Below, one piece after another: positions 1 through 7,818 of a stretch of DNA of 64,000 nt. The DNA is from Novosphingobium sp. Chol11 (GTDB lineage Bacteria; Pseudomonadota; Alphaproteobacteria; Sphingomonadales; Sphingomonadaceae), in contig NZ_CAMBTS010000004.1 in assembly GCF_945870625.1 (NCBI RefSeq), forward strand, positions 1 to 64,000, in the 5' to 3' direction. The notes below the pieces were generated by a model, which worked only from the letters and a program-made list of their open reading frames with translations, did not search any database and was not told the DNA's origin. Positions within the stretch are counted from its first letter, which is position 1. Every line of letters starts with the position of its first letter. The translations under genes and the position numbers were made by a program.

Positions 1-365
1 GCAATCGCGGATGGAACGGCAATCGCTATGGCTTTGCGGGCAACGGCGGCTTCCGCGCCTGGGACAACGGCTGGCGGCGGGATCGCCGCTATGACTGGTA
101 TGGCTGGCGCAACAGCCACCGCAATTTCTTTCGCGGCGGCTTCTACAACGCGCCGTTTCGCGGCTATTCCTACAGCCGGCTGAGCATCGGGATTTTCCTC
201 GGATCGGCGTTTTATGATCAGCGGTACTGGATCAACAATCCGTGGGACTATCACCTGCCTGATGCCTATGGCCCCTATCGCTGGGTGCGCTACTTCAACG
301 ATGCGATCTTGGTCGACACCTTTACCGGCGAAGTGGTCGATGTGATTACCAACTTCGACTGGTGA
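1..365 (+). CDS. RcnB-like protein, C-terminal part
   Basis: The reading frame is open from the window edge (codons start at base 3) to TGA at 363-365, so only the C-terminal ~120 residues are present. The fragment is very rich in Gly, Arg, Asn, Trp and Tyr. It ends in a block of the form PYRWVRYFNDAILVDTFTG followed by VVDVI, which resembles the C-terminal RcnB domain of periplasmic proteins linked to nickel/cobalt homeostasis. A signal peptide would lie outside the window. The function is inferred from this C-terminal pattern only. Many sphingomonad RcnB-domain proteins have no known role in metal efflux. Confidence 0.6.
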   Translation, partial: NRGWNGNRYGFAGNGGFRAWDNGWRRDRRYDWYGWRNSHRNFFRGGFYNAPFRGYSYSRLSIGIFLGSAFYDQRYWINNPWDYHLPDAYGPYRWVRYFNDAILVDTFTGEVVDVITNFDW

Positions 366-384
366 CCCTGCCTGAGCGAATGGT

Positions 385-416
385 CCCCGCGCCCCTGCGC
401 CGGCAGGGGCGCGGGG
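385..416 (+). terminator. 14-bp GC hairpin after RcnB-like gene
   Basis: Bases 385-398 and 403-416 form a perfect 14-bp GC-rich stem with a four-base GCCG loop, 20 bases after the stop codon of the RcnB-like gene. There is no T tract, so it may be a transcript-end stabiliser or a repeat-type hairpin rather than a classical intrinsic terminator. Confidence 0.5.
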
Positions 417-485
417 AGCTGTTCGCGTTGGGCGGGACCGAGACCTTGCAGCATTTGCCGCAGTGCGCCATGACACCGCCTGATC

Positions 486-1163
486 ATGGTTCTCAAACGC
501 CGCACAATGCATGCCGATCCAGACAGCCTGGCGCTGAAGAGCATGGGCAAGGCGGTCTGCGCGCGGCTTGATCTCGATCCGGCGGCTTATCGCCTCCCGG
601 TCGAAGGATTGTCGATCTATGGCGTGGGCGGTTTTCTCTCCGCCAGCGAATGCGCGCGCCTGATCGAGATGGTCGATGCGGTGGCGGTGCCCTCGCCCAC
701 GTATCATGGCAACAGCGACGGCGGGCGCACCAGCTTCAGCGGCGATGTCGATCCATCGGCGCCCTTCATCCGCATGCTACAGCGACGGATCGACGATCTT
801 CTGGGCATCGATCCAGCCTGCGGCGAAACCTTGCAAGGGCAGCGCTATACGCCCGGCCAGCAATTTCGCGCGCACTTCGATCATTTCGACCAGAGCGCCG
901 CCTATTGGCCGGGCGAGCAGGCCCGCGGCGGCCAGCGCAGCTGGACCGCGATGGCGTATCTGAACGACGTCGAAGAAGGCGGCAGCACCGACTTTCCCAA
1001 GCTTGGCCTGTCGGTCGCGCCGCAGGTCGGCGCGCTGCTGGTCTGGGACAACATGAGCCCGAACGGCACCCCCAATCCGCTCAGCCTCCACGCCGGGATG
1101 CCTGTGATCAAGGGCACGAAGTATGTCGTGACCAAGTGGTATCGGGTGCGGCCATGGGCTTGA
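486..1163 (+). CDS. 2OG-Fe(II) oxygenase, prolyl 4-hydroxylase type
   Basis: The product (225 residues) resembles the catalytic domain of prolyl 4-hydroxylase-like 2-oxoglutarate/Fe(II) dioxygenases. These hydroxylate a substrate while decarboxylating 2-oxoglutarate. The iron ligands can be read as His130-x-Asp132 (AHFDHF) and His202 (SLHAG), with Lys212 (GTKYVVTKW) in the 2-oxoglutarate-binding position. All core residues are present, so the enzyme should be active, but the substrate is unknown. Start 486 is used. ATG at 507 (218 residues) is equally possible because neither has a clear ribosome-binding site. The 3' end overlaps the next gene by 10 bases, which suggests co-translation. Confidence 0.8.
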   Translation: MVLKRRTMHADPDSLALKSMGKAVCARLDLDPAAYRLPVEGLSIYGVGGFLSASECARLIEMVDAVAVPSPTYHGNSDGGRTSFSGDVDPSAPFIRMLQRRIDDLLGIDPACGETLQGQRYTPGQQFRAHFDHFDQSAAYWPGEQARGGQRSWTAMAYLNDVEEGGSTDFPKLGLSVAPQVGALLVWDNMSPNGTPNPLSLHAGMPVIKGTKYVVTKWYRVRPWA

Positions 1164-3085
1164 ATTGCTCGTCCGCTCTGAAACCCGTGCGGGTTCTGCT
1201 GGCCGCCTTGATGATCGGCGGGGCGGGCAGCGCCGGCGCAGGGCAACAGCCGGGACCGCCGCGCGCCGCGCTCGATAGTCCGGCCAGTATGCCGGCAGCG
1301 CCGAGCGATGCCGGGCGGCAATTGGCGCAACTGTTTTTCGAGACCATCCGCGCCGAGCGCGCGCTCGATCCGATCGGCGCGCTCGAACGCGGCGACCGGG
1401 TTGATCCGGCGCATTTCCGGCTCATGTTCAAGCGCGAGTTGGCGCAACGGCGGCGCGCGCTCAACGCCGCCGCGTTGCAGCGGCTTGCGGCGATCGACCG
1501 CGGCGCGCTGAGCGAGGCGCAGCGCATTTCCTACGATGTGTTTCGCGCCGGGCAGGAAAGCACTGCGGCCGACTTGTCGCCGGCCATCGAGGCGATGGAG
1601 GCGGTCATGCCGTTCAACCACTTCGGCGGATTTCCGGTCGAGTTTCCGGGGCAAGTCGCCGCCGATTCGGCCATGCCGCTCGAAACGCGGGCAGACTTTC
1701 AATTGCGGTTGGCGCTACTTCGGGCGCTGCCCGGCGTGTTTGCCGATGCGATTGCGCGGTTTCGCGAAGGGATGGCCGCAGGCGTGCTCGAGCCGCGTGT
1801 GACAGTGCGCAACATGATCGCCCAAATCGACGCGGTGCTGGCCGAGCCGGTGGGCCGCTCGCCCTTTACCAGCCCTGCAGGGCAAGTTCCGCGCCGGTTT
1901 GGCCGCGCCGAACAGCAGCGGCTCGCGCTCGATTTCAGCGCGGCGACCCGCACGAAAGTCTATCCCGCCTACCGCGCCTTGCGCCGCTTTCTGGCGGAGG
2001 AATACTTGCCCGCTGCGCGCGAAACCGCCGGGTTGGTGGATTTACCCGGCGGCCCGCGCCTTTATCGCGCGCTGATCGCCCGCCATACCACGATCAACCT
2101 CGATCCCGATGCCGTGCACCAGCTTGGCCTGTCCGAAGTGGCGCGGATCCAGCGCGCGATGGAAGCGGTCAAGCGCGAGCTTGGATTTGCAGGGCCCCTG
2201 CCCGCCTTCTTTGATGCCATCCGCACCGATCCGCGTTTTCATCCCGCCAGCGCGGCCGAGCTTGAGCGCGGCTTTCGCAGCGTTGGCAAACAAGTCTCGC
2301 TGCTGGCGCCCGACTATTTTCTGCATCTCCCGCGCACCCCGCTCAAGATCGTGCCCTACGCCTCGTTCCGCGCGCGCTTCGATGCCGGCGGAAGCTATGG
2401 CCAAGGCTCGGCAGATGGCCGCCAGCCGGGGATTTTTTACTTCAATACTTACGATTTCAAGAGCCGCTTTCTGAGCGGCATCACCACGCTTTATCTGCAC
2501 GAAGGGGTGCCGGGCCACCATTTCCAGATCAGTCTGGCGCAGGAAAACGCAAAGCTGCCCGACTTCCAGCGGTTTAGCGGCAACACCGCGTTCGACGAAG
2601 GCTGGGCGCTCTATGCCGAGACGCTGGGCTATGAAATGGGGCTCTACAAGGACCCGTTGCAGCACTGGGGTACTTTGGACGATGAGATGCTGCGCGCGAT
2701 GCGGCTGGTGGTCGACACCGGGATCCACGCGCAGGGGTGGAGCCGCGAACGGGCGATTGCCTATATGCTGGCCAATTCGGGGATGGGCCGGAGCGACGCC
2801 ATCGCCGAAGTGGAACGCTACATCGCCAATCCCGGCCAGGCGCTGGCCTACAAGATCGGCGCAATGACCATCCAGCGGCTGCGCGCCAAGGCCGAGCAGC
2901 AGCTGGGCAAGCGGTTCGATATCCGCGCCTTCCACGACGCGGTGCTGAGCAGCGGGGCTTTGCCGATGCCCGTGCTGGAGGGCAAGATCGACCGCTGGCT
3001 TGCCGCTCAGGCGTCCGCGCTGGCCCCCGCTCAGGCCCCCGCCAGCGCCTCGGCAATCAGGGCGCGGGTGCTTGCCACCCCATAA
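1154..3085 (+). CDS. Exported DUF885 family protein
   Basis: This 643-residue protein starts at ATG 1154, inside the end of the oxygenase gene, with GGGTGCGG just upstream. Residues 1-30 form a signal peptide (Lys/Arg followed by a hydrophobic LLAALMIGG stretch and small residues). The body matches DUF885, a family of probable zinc peptidases. The diagnostic motif HEGVPGHH lies at residues 449-456, an HExxxGHH variant that would bind metal. The protein is probably periplasmic. The substrate is unknown. The gene is convergent with lysS, and the two coding ends overlap by 55 bases, which is unusual but consistent with both reading frames. Confidence 0.8.
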   Translation: MGLNCSSALKPVRVLLAALMIGGAGSAGAGQQPGPPRAALDSPASMPAAPSDAGRQLAQLFFETIRAERALDPIGALERGDRVDPAHFRLMFKRELAQRRRALNAAALQRLAAIDRGALSEAQRISYDVFRAGQESTAADLSPAIEAMEAVMPFNHFGGFPVEFPGQVAADSAMPLETRADFQLRLALLRALPGVFADAIARFREGMAAGVLEPRVTVRNMIAQIDAVLAEPVGRSPFTSPAGQVPRRFGRAEQQRLALDFSAATRTKVYPAYRALRRFLAEEYLPAARETAGLVDLPGGPRLYRALIARHTTINLDPDAVHQLGLSEVARIQRAMEAVKRELGFAGPLPAFFDAIRTDPRFHPASAAELERGFRSVGKQVSLLAPDYFLHLPRTPLKIVPYASFRARFDAGGSYGQGSADGRQPGIFYFNTYDFKSRFLSGITTLYLHEGVPGHHFQISLAQENAKLPDFQRFSGNTAFDEGWALYAETLGYEMGLYKDPLQHWGTLDDEMLRAMRLVVDTGIHAQGWSRERAIAYMLANSGMGRSDAIAEVERYIANPGQALAYKIGAMTIQRLRAKAEQQLGKRFDIRAFHDAVLSSGALPMPVLEGKIDRWLAAQASALAPAQAPASASAIRARVLATP

Positions 3086-4674
3086 AGCGCGATGAAGCTG
3101 CCCATGCGCGGGCCTTGCGAAGAGCCGAGCAGCGTTTCGTAAAGCGCCTTGAACCAATCGCGCAGCGACTCAAATTCGTACTGCGGGTCTTTGCCGATGG
3201 CGTAGACCATGGTCTGGATGTCTTCTGCAGATGCGGCCTCATCGGCACTGGTCAGCGCGGCATCGAGCGCGGCCAGCGCGGCGGCCTCGTTGGGAAGCGG
3301 CGCGCGGCGCTGCAGCGTGGGGGCGACGAAATCGCGGTTATAGTCCAGCGCGCAAGTGACCAGCGTATCGAGCGCAGGGTGCGCCGCCGGATCGGCATCG
3401 GCGATATAATTGCCCAGATACGACCAGACTTGCGCGCGGGTGGCCTTGGCGCCGAGCACGCCGACAAGGTTGAGCAGCAAGCCGAACGTGACCGGCAAGG
3501 CATCGCCCGCGCCGCCCGCATAGCCATTGGTGCGCAGCAGATGCCAGACAGGGTTGCCCAATTGCTGATCGAGCGGCTGCTCGGCCAGCTTTTCGCGGAA
3601 CTGCCAATATTCATCGACCGCGCGCGGGATGATCCCGACATGCAGCGACTTGGCACTCTTGGGCTCGCGGAAAAGGTAGAAGCCGAGGCTTTCCTCGCTG
3701 CCATAGGCGAGCCATTGTTCGATGGTGAGGCCATTGCCCTTGGACTTGGAGATCTTCTCGCCGTTCTCGTCGTTGAACAGCTCGTAGATCAGCCCTTCCG
3801 GCCGCCGTCCGCCAAGCACAGCGGCGATCTTGCCCGATTGCGTGACGCTGTCGGTCAAATCCTTGCCGCACATCTCGTAGTCGACGCCGAGCGCGGTCCA
3901 GCGCATCGCCCAATCGACTTTCCATTGCAGCTTCGACCGCCCGCCAAGCACCGATTGCTCGATCACTTCGCCGGTCATGTCGGTGAAGCGGATGATCCCG
4001 GCGGCAGCATCGACCACCTCGACCGGCACTTGCAGCACCTGATGATTGGTCGGCGAGATCGGCAGGACGGGCGAATAAGTCTTGCGGCGTTCCTCGCGCA
4101 GGGTGGGCAGCATGATGCCCATGATCGCCTCGAAATGCATCAGCACATTGATCAGCGCCGCATCGAAGCCGCCCGCGTTGTAGTGATCGCTCGCCGAGAT
4201 GAATTCATAATCGAAGCCGAACCGATCCAGAAAATCGCGCAGCATTGCGTTGTTGTGATGCGCGAAACTTTCGAAGCGATCGAAGGGATCGGGAATGCGA
4301 CTGAGCGGATGGCCGATATGCGCCGCGAGCAGCCCCTGGTTGGGCACGTTGTCGGGCACTTTGCGCAGCCCGTCCATGTCATCCGAAAAGGCGACCAACC
4401 GGGTGGGATGGCCCCCTGTCAGCGCTTCATAGGCGCGGCGCACGAACGTGGTGCGCAAAACCTCTTGAAAGGTGCCGATATGCGGCAGACCCGAGGGGCC
4501 ATAGCCGGTTTCGAACACGACGGGCACGAGGTTGCCAGCGCCGTCGCGCTTGCCGCCGGGAAAGCGCTTGGCGATCTTGCGCGCTTCTTCGAAAGGCCAG
4601 GCCTTGGAGCTCTGCGCGGCGGCGATGAGGTCTTGCCCGGGCGCTTCGTGGACGAGCGAATCTGCGGTGGTCAT
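3031..4674 (-). CDS. lysS: Lysyl-tRNA synthetase, class I
   Basis: This 547-residue protein is a class I lysyl-tRNA synthetase, the archaeal-type fold unrelated to class II LysRS and common in alphaproteobacteria. It charges tRNA-Lys with lysine in the cytoplasm. The nucleotide-binding signature GLPHIGT (HIGH variant) is at residues 62-68 and KISKS (KMSKS variant) at 307-311. The start is ATG at 4674 (MTTADS), preceded by AGGGG. A longer upstream open frame exists, but it has no family similarity. No second LysRS is visible in the window. The symbol lysK is also used for this class. Confidence 0.93.
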   Translation of the reverse strand: MTTADSLVHEAPGQDLIAAAQSSKAWPFEEARKIAKRFPGGKRDGAGNLVPVVFETGYGPSGLPHIGTFQEVLRTTFVRRAYEALTGGHPTRLVAFSDDMDGLRKVPDNVPNQGLLAAHIGHPLSRIPDPFDRFESFAHHNNAMLRDFLDRFGFDYEFISASDHYNAGGFDAALINVLMHFEAIMGIMLPTLREERRKTYSPVLPISPTNHQVLQVPVEVVDAAAGIIRFTDMTGEVIEQSVLGGRSKLQWKVDWAMRWTALGVDYEMCGKDLTDSVTQSGKIAAVLGGRRPEGLIYELFNDENGEKISKSKGNGLTIEQWLAYGSEESLGFYLFREPKSAKSLHVGIIPRAVDEYWQFREKLAEQPLDQQLGNPVWHLLRTNGYAGGAGDALPVTFGLLLNLVGVLGAKATRAQVWSYLGNYIADADPAAHPALDTLVTCALDYNRDFVAPTLQRRAPLPNEAAALAALDAALTSADEAASAEDIQTMVYAIGKDPQYEFESLRDWFKALYETLLGSSQGPRMGSFIALYGVASTRALIAEALAGA

Positions 4675-4970
4675 AGCCCCTGCTCTTTCACGGCTGCGTT
4701 CATCTTGCGCAAGGAAAAGCTTTCTAAGTTGACATAGTTGACACAGTCCAGAGCACAAACTCCGGGGGCCTGAGAAACCACGCACAGAGCCCCCCAGGCG
4801 AAGCCAGAACACTGCAAATACTGGGTTTCCGGGCTGAACATGGGCGGGACTTAGCATGTTCTGGCGCTGTAGGAAAACCGCGCAGGAATTCGGTAACGGC
4901 TCGGTGCTAAGAACTGCGAGCGCCGTGCCGCTTTGCCTGAGCAGAGAGCCGCGAAGCGCAGGAGGCCGCG
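4675..4970. other. lysS / PH-protein divergent intergenic region
   Basis: This 296-base region separates two divergent genes and should hold both promoters. Visible structure: a tandem hexamer pair TTGACA-TAG-TTGACA at 4729-4743; an inverted pair GAACATG (4836-4842) and CATGTTC (4855-4861); and an outer inverted pair CCAGAAC (4804-4810) and GTTCTGG (4858-4864). No open frame here looks genuine. No -10 element could be paired confidently with the TTGACA hexamers. Confidence 0.35.
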
Positions 4971-5585
4971 ATGGACAGACCGCCGGTGATGATCGATCCT
5001 GAACTGGATGCCATTCTGCGCCGCGAGATGATGACCGGCGAGCGCATCCTGTGGCGCGGCCAGCCCAATCCGCACAAGCTCTATGCCGCGTTCGGGCTAT
5101 GGTTGTTTGCGATTCCATGGACGGTGTTTGCGCTGTTCTGGGAGAGCATGGCGCTGATGATGCTGTGGGGCGGCGGCACCAAGACGCCGGCCGCGATCAC
5201 ATGGTCCTTCGGCATCGTGTTTCCGCTGTTCGGCCTGCCGTTCATCGTGATCGGATTTTACATGCTGGCGACCCCGTTCAAGGCGATCGCCAAGGCCAAG
5301 CGCACGATCTTCGCGTTGACCGACCGGCGCGTGCTGAGCGTGACAGCAGGCAAGAGCCGCGAGAGCGCCAGTGTCATGCTCGATCAGATGGGGCCGTTCA
5401 AGGTAAAGGCGGGCAGCGACGGCTATGGCAGCCTTGCCATCCAGACCGGCAGCTCGGTCGACAGCGACGGCGACCGGATCACCGAGACGTTCCTGATCGC
5501 CGGGGTTCCCGATGTCTCGCGGCTGGAGGGATTGCTCCTCGAACAACGTGCGCGGCTGGCGGGCGGGCGCGGCGCGGCGGCCTGA
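4971..5585 (+). CDS. Bacterial PH-domain-like membrane protein
   Basis: This 204-residue protein has a short cytoplasmic N-terminus with a GERILWRGQP motif. Two hydrophobic segments follow, at about residues 43-67 and 76-100. After them comes a beta-rich domain containing FALTDRRVL, the hallmark of bacterial pleckstrin-homology-like domains (YdbT/YokE type). The arrangement (two membrane helices followed by a PH-like domain) is typical of small sphingomonad membrane proteins of unknown function. It is preceded by GCAGGAGG, a strong ribosome-binding site. It is probably followed in the same transcript by the small gene at 5664. Confidence 0.7.
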   Translation: MDRPPVMIDPELDAILRREMMTGERILWRGQPNPHKLYAAFGLWLFAIPWTVFALFWESMALMMLWGGGTKTPAAITWSFGIVFPLFGLPFIVIGFYMLATPFKAIAKAKRTIFALTDRRVLSVTAGKSRESASVMLDQMGPFKVKAGSDGYGSLAIQTGSSVDSDGDRITETFLIAGVPDVSRLEGLLLEQRARLAGGRGAAA

Positions 5586-5663
5586 TCGCTTGCGGGCCCC
5601 CTGATGGAAGGGCGGAACAAGGCAAGCTCCCATGGGTTAAAGGACCATTGGAGAGCATTTCCT

Positions 5664-5843
5664 ATGGCCAGATTTTTACCCGGCAAACCGCCCAAAGGTC
5701 CGCGCAAAGCCCCGCACATCAGCACCGAAGACGTGCGCGCTGGAAGCACGCCGCATATCGTCCGTTATGTGCTGGCATTCAGCCTGCTGCTGGCGGTCCT
5801 CGCCATGTCTGCGGTCTGGATTATCCCGGCCGTCGCCCGCTGA
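5664..5843 (+). CDS. Small single-pass membrane protein
   Basis: This 59-residue open frame starts at ATG 5664, with GGAGAG about 8 bases upstream. The first ~35 residues are basic and proline-rich (MARFLPGKPPKGPRKAP), and the last ~25 form one hydrophobic segment (YVLAFSLLLAVLAMSAVWIIP). An upstream in-frame ATG at 5604 would add 20 unconvincing residues. No family is recognised. The good ribosome-binding site, the position 78 bases downstream of the PH-like gene and the clear membrane segment support it being real. Confidence 0.6.
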   Translation: MARFLPGKPPKGPRKAPHISTEDVRAGSTPHIVRYVLAFSLLLAVLAMSAVWIIPAVAR

Positions 5844-6007
5844 GTCCACCCGCTGAGTCCACCCGAGACCGAGCGCCGCGTTAAGCAAAACTGCTGACTG
5901 TCAGCGCTACTTGCGCAGGTATATGCTTTGCTTTGGCCGTGCACCGGTCAATACGCGCATAGTCCCTAATTTGAGCGGTCTGCGCGCAAGAAGACAAGGA
6001 CAATGTC

Positions 6008-6616
6008 ATGTCAATCGAACTCCCCCCCCTGCCCTTTGCCGATGATGCGCTTGAGCCGCATCTGTCGGCGCACGCGCTGATGCTGCATCACGACAAGCAT
6101 CACGCCAACTATGTCGCCAAGCTCAATGCTCTGGTTGAGAACGGGCCGCTGGCCGCGTTGCCGCTGGAGGAGATCATCCATGCCAGCGAAGATGACCTTG
6201 CCAGAAAGGACATCTACAACAACGCAGCGCAAGCTTGGAACCATGCCTTCTTTTGGAACTCGCTGAGTGCGGACGGGGCCGATAGGCCGGGAGGCTCGCT
6301 TGCCGCCGCCATCGACAAGGATTTTGGCAGCCTGGCCGCCTTCAAGGAAGCTTTCACCAAAGTGGCAGTCGGCGCTTTCGGTTCGGGCTGGATCTGGCTG
6401 GTAAGCGAGGCGGGCAAGCTGGCCATCATCAAGACGAGCAACGCCGAAACCCCGGTGGGTTCGCACCGCGTGCCGCTCGCGACGCTCGATGTGTGGGAAC
6501 ACGCCTATTACGTCGATTACGAAAACCGGCGGCCCGCCTATGTTAAGGCGTTTCTCGACAAGCTGATCAACTGGAACTTCGCCGCACGCAATCTGGACAT
6601 GGCGCTGGTTGCCTGA
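6008..6616 (+). CDS. sodB: Superoxide dismutase, Fe type
   Basis: This 202-residue Fe/Mn-family superoxide dismutase converts superoxide to oxygen and hydrogen peroxide in the cytoplasm. Metal ligands are visible as His27 (LMLHHDKHH), His79 (NNAAQAWNH) and the Asp/His pair in LDVWEHAYY. The NNAAQxWNH motif, with its Gln, and FGSGW favour iron over manganese. The length is normal for SodB. ATG 6008 follows an AAGGA ribosome-binding site. It is transcribed alone and converges on the flagellin gene, with a hairpin between them. Confidence 0.95.
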   Translation: MSIELPPLPFADDALEPHLSAHALMLHHDKHHANYVAKLNALVENGPLAALPLEEIIHASEDDLARKDIYNNAAQAWNHAFFWNSLSADGADRPGGSLAAAIDKDFGSLAAFKEAFTKVAVGAFGSGWIWLVSEAGKLAIIKTSNAETPVGSHRVPLATLDVWEHAYYVDYENRRPAYVKAFLDKLINWNFAARNLDMALVA

Positions 6617-6630
6617 GCGGGACGCGAAAA

Positions 6631-6658
6631 TGCGGTGACGCCTTTCGGCGACACCGCA
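6631..6658 (+). terminator. Hairpin terminator candidate after sodB
   Basis: TGCGGTGACGCC and GGCGACACCGCA pair over 12 bp with one mismatch around a TTTC loop, starting 15 bases after the sodB stop. AAAA precedes the stem, so it could also act on flagellin transcripts from the opposite strand. No long T tract follows on the plus strand. Confidence 0.5.
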
Positions 6659-6695
6659 TCCTCGTGGAGGAGCGCTTCAATTCAGGAGGCGGCTT

Positions 6696-6725
6696 CGCCG
6701 GGTGTTTGGGACACCATGCCCGGCG
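6696..6725 (-). terminator. Hairpin after flagellin gene
   Basis: CGCCGGG (6696-6702) pairs with CCCGGCG (6719-6725), with an inner GTGT/ACAC extension. The hairpin sits about 10 bases past the flagellin stop codon on the minus strand. It is probably the flagellin transcript end. There is no strong U tract. Confidence 0.45.
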
Positions 6726-6734
6726 CGGGGAGAA

Positions 6735-7616
6735 TTACTTCAGAAGGGACAGGACATTCTGCTGCGCCTGATTGGCCTGCGCGATCATCGCGGTGGAGGC
6801 CTGGCTCAGGATCTGCGCTTTGGCCATCATTGTCGTTTCGGCCGAATAATCGGTATCGAGGATGCGGCTGCGCGCATCGGACAAGTTGGTGACGTTGTCG
6901 TTGAGGTTGTTGACCGCCGATTCAAGGCGGTTCTGGCCGGCACCGAACGAGGCGCGCGCGGCGTTGACGGCAACAAGCGAGTCATCGACGTTGTCGATCG
7001 TGGTGCTGGCCAGCGCTGAGGTCGAGACATCGAGCGCCTGTGTGGCGGCGGCGGGATCATAGACCACGTTGCCGGTACCGAACATCTTCGAGCCGTCCAT
7101 CGCCTTGCTGACGAGATCGACAGTGTCGGTCGTTTCCGAGCCGGTCTGGATCGAGAACAGCGTATCGTCTGCGCCTGCGGCGGCAGGCGCTGCGGGCGTC
7201 ACGGTGAACAGCATGCTGCCGTTGAACTTGGCCTTTGACAGCACGTCGCTGATCTGGCCGGTGATGTTTGACACTTCCGATTGCATCGCGTCGCGGTCGG
7301 ACTGCTGATAGGTTTCCGACTTCGCTTGGACGGCCAGTTCGCGCACACGCTGGAGCATCGCGGTCACTTCGTTGAGCGCACCGTCGGCGGTCTGCGCGAA
7401 GCTGATACCGTCGTTGGCATTGCGGATACCCTGGCCCATGCCCTTGATCTGCGCGGTCATCGTGGTGGTGATGGCGAGCCCTGCGGCATCGTCCTTCGCA
7501 CCGTTGATGCGCTTGCCGGTAGAGAGGCGCTCCATCGCGATGCCGGACATCTTGGCGGCAGTGTTGGAGGCGTTTGTCGCCTTGATCGCGCTGATATTGG
7601 TGTTGATTACTGCCAT
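6735..7616 (-). CDS. fliC: Flagellin
   Basis: This 293-residue flagellin is the filament subunit of the flagellum. The conserved N-terminal D0/D1 region is obvious ([13 protein letters not shown], then [17 protein letters not shown]), as is the C-terminal one ([19 protein letters not shown] ending NVLSLLK). The variable centre is short (about residues 140-200), as is usual for alphaproteobacteria. The start is ATG 7616, with GGAG about 9 bases upstream. The longer open frame upstream is not flagellin. No other flagellar gene is in the window. A weak sigma-28-like pair, TAAA and GCCGTCC 14 bases apart, lies upstream. Confidence 0.95.
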   Translation of the reverse strand: MAVINTNISAIKATNASNTAAKMSGIAMERLSTGKRINGAKDDAAGLAITTTMTAQIKGMGQGIRNANDGISFAQTADGALNEVTAMLQRVRELAVQAKSETYQQSDRDAMQSEVSNITGQISDVLSKAKFNGSMLFTVTPAAPAAAGADDTLFSIQTGSETTDTVDLVSKAMDGSKMFGTGNVVYDPAAATQALDVSTSALASTTIDNVDDSLVAVNAARASFGAGQNRLESAVNNLNDNVTNLSDARSRILDTDYSAETTMMAKAQILSQASTAMIAQANQAQQNVLSLLK

Positions 7617-7818
7617 GATCCCATTCTCCACTAGCGGGCCGCCGAAGCGCAAACCCGGTTGAAATCCCGAGGAGTAGGACGGCTGGCCCGCAAGTGGTTT
7701 AACCGTGCAGATGGTTAAGACAGGTTTCATCGGCATGCGGATGAATGCCTATGGGAAAAGCAGCGGCGCGGCCCGGCGGGCGCTTGCTCCGTGCGGCTTT
7801 TGCCTTCAGGGTCAAGCC

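Noticed and set aside
2737-4737. A 666-codon plus-strand open frame
   Set aside because: It is opposite the class I lysS gene, which has both tRNA-synthetase signatures, and its translation is Arg/Asp-rich without motifs.
4836-4861. SOS (LexA) box in the lysS intergenic region
   Set aside because: The alphaproteobacterial LexA site is a direct repeat GTTC-N7-GTTC. This is an inverted repeat with a 12-base gap.
7660-7710. Sigma-28 promoter for flagellin
   Set aside because: TAAA and GCCGTCC are recognisable but the spacing is one base short and the second box matches poorly, so it is only mentioned as weak.
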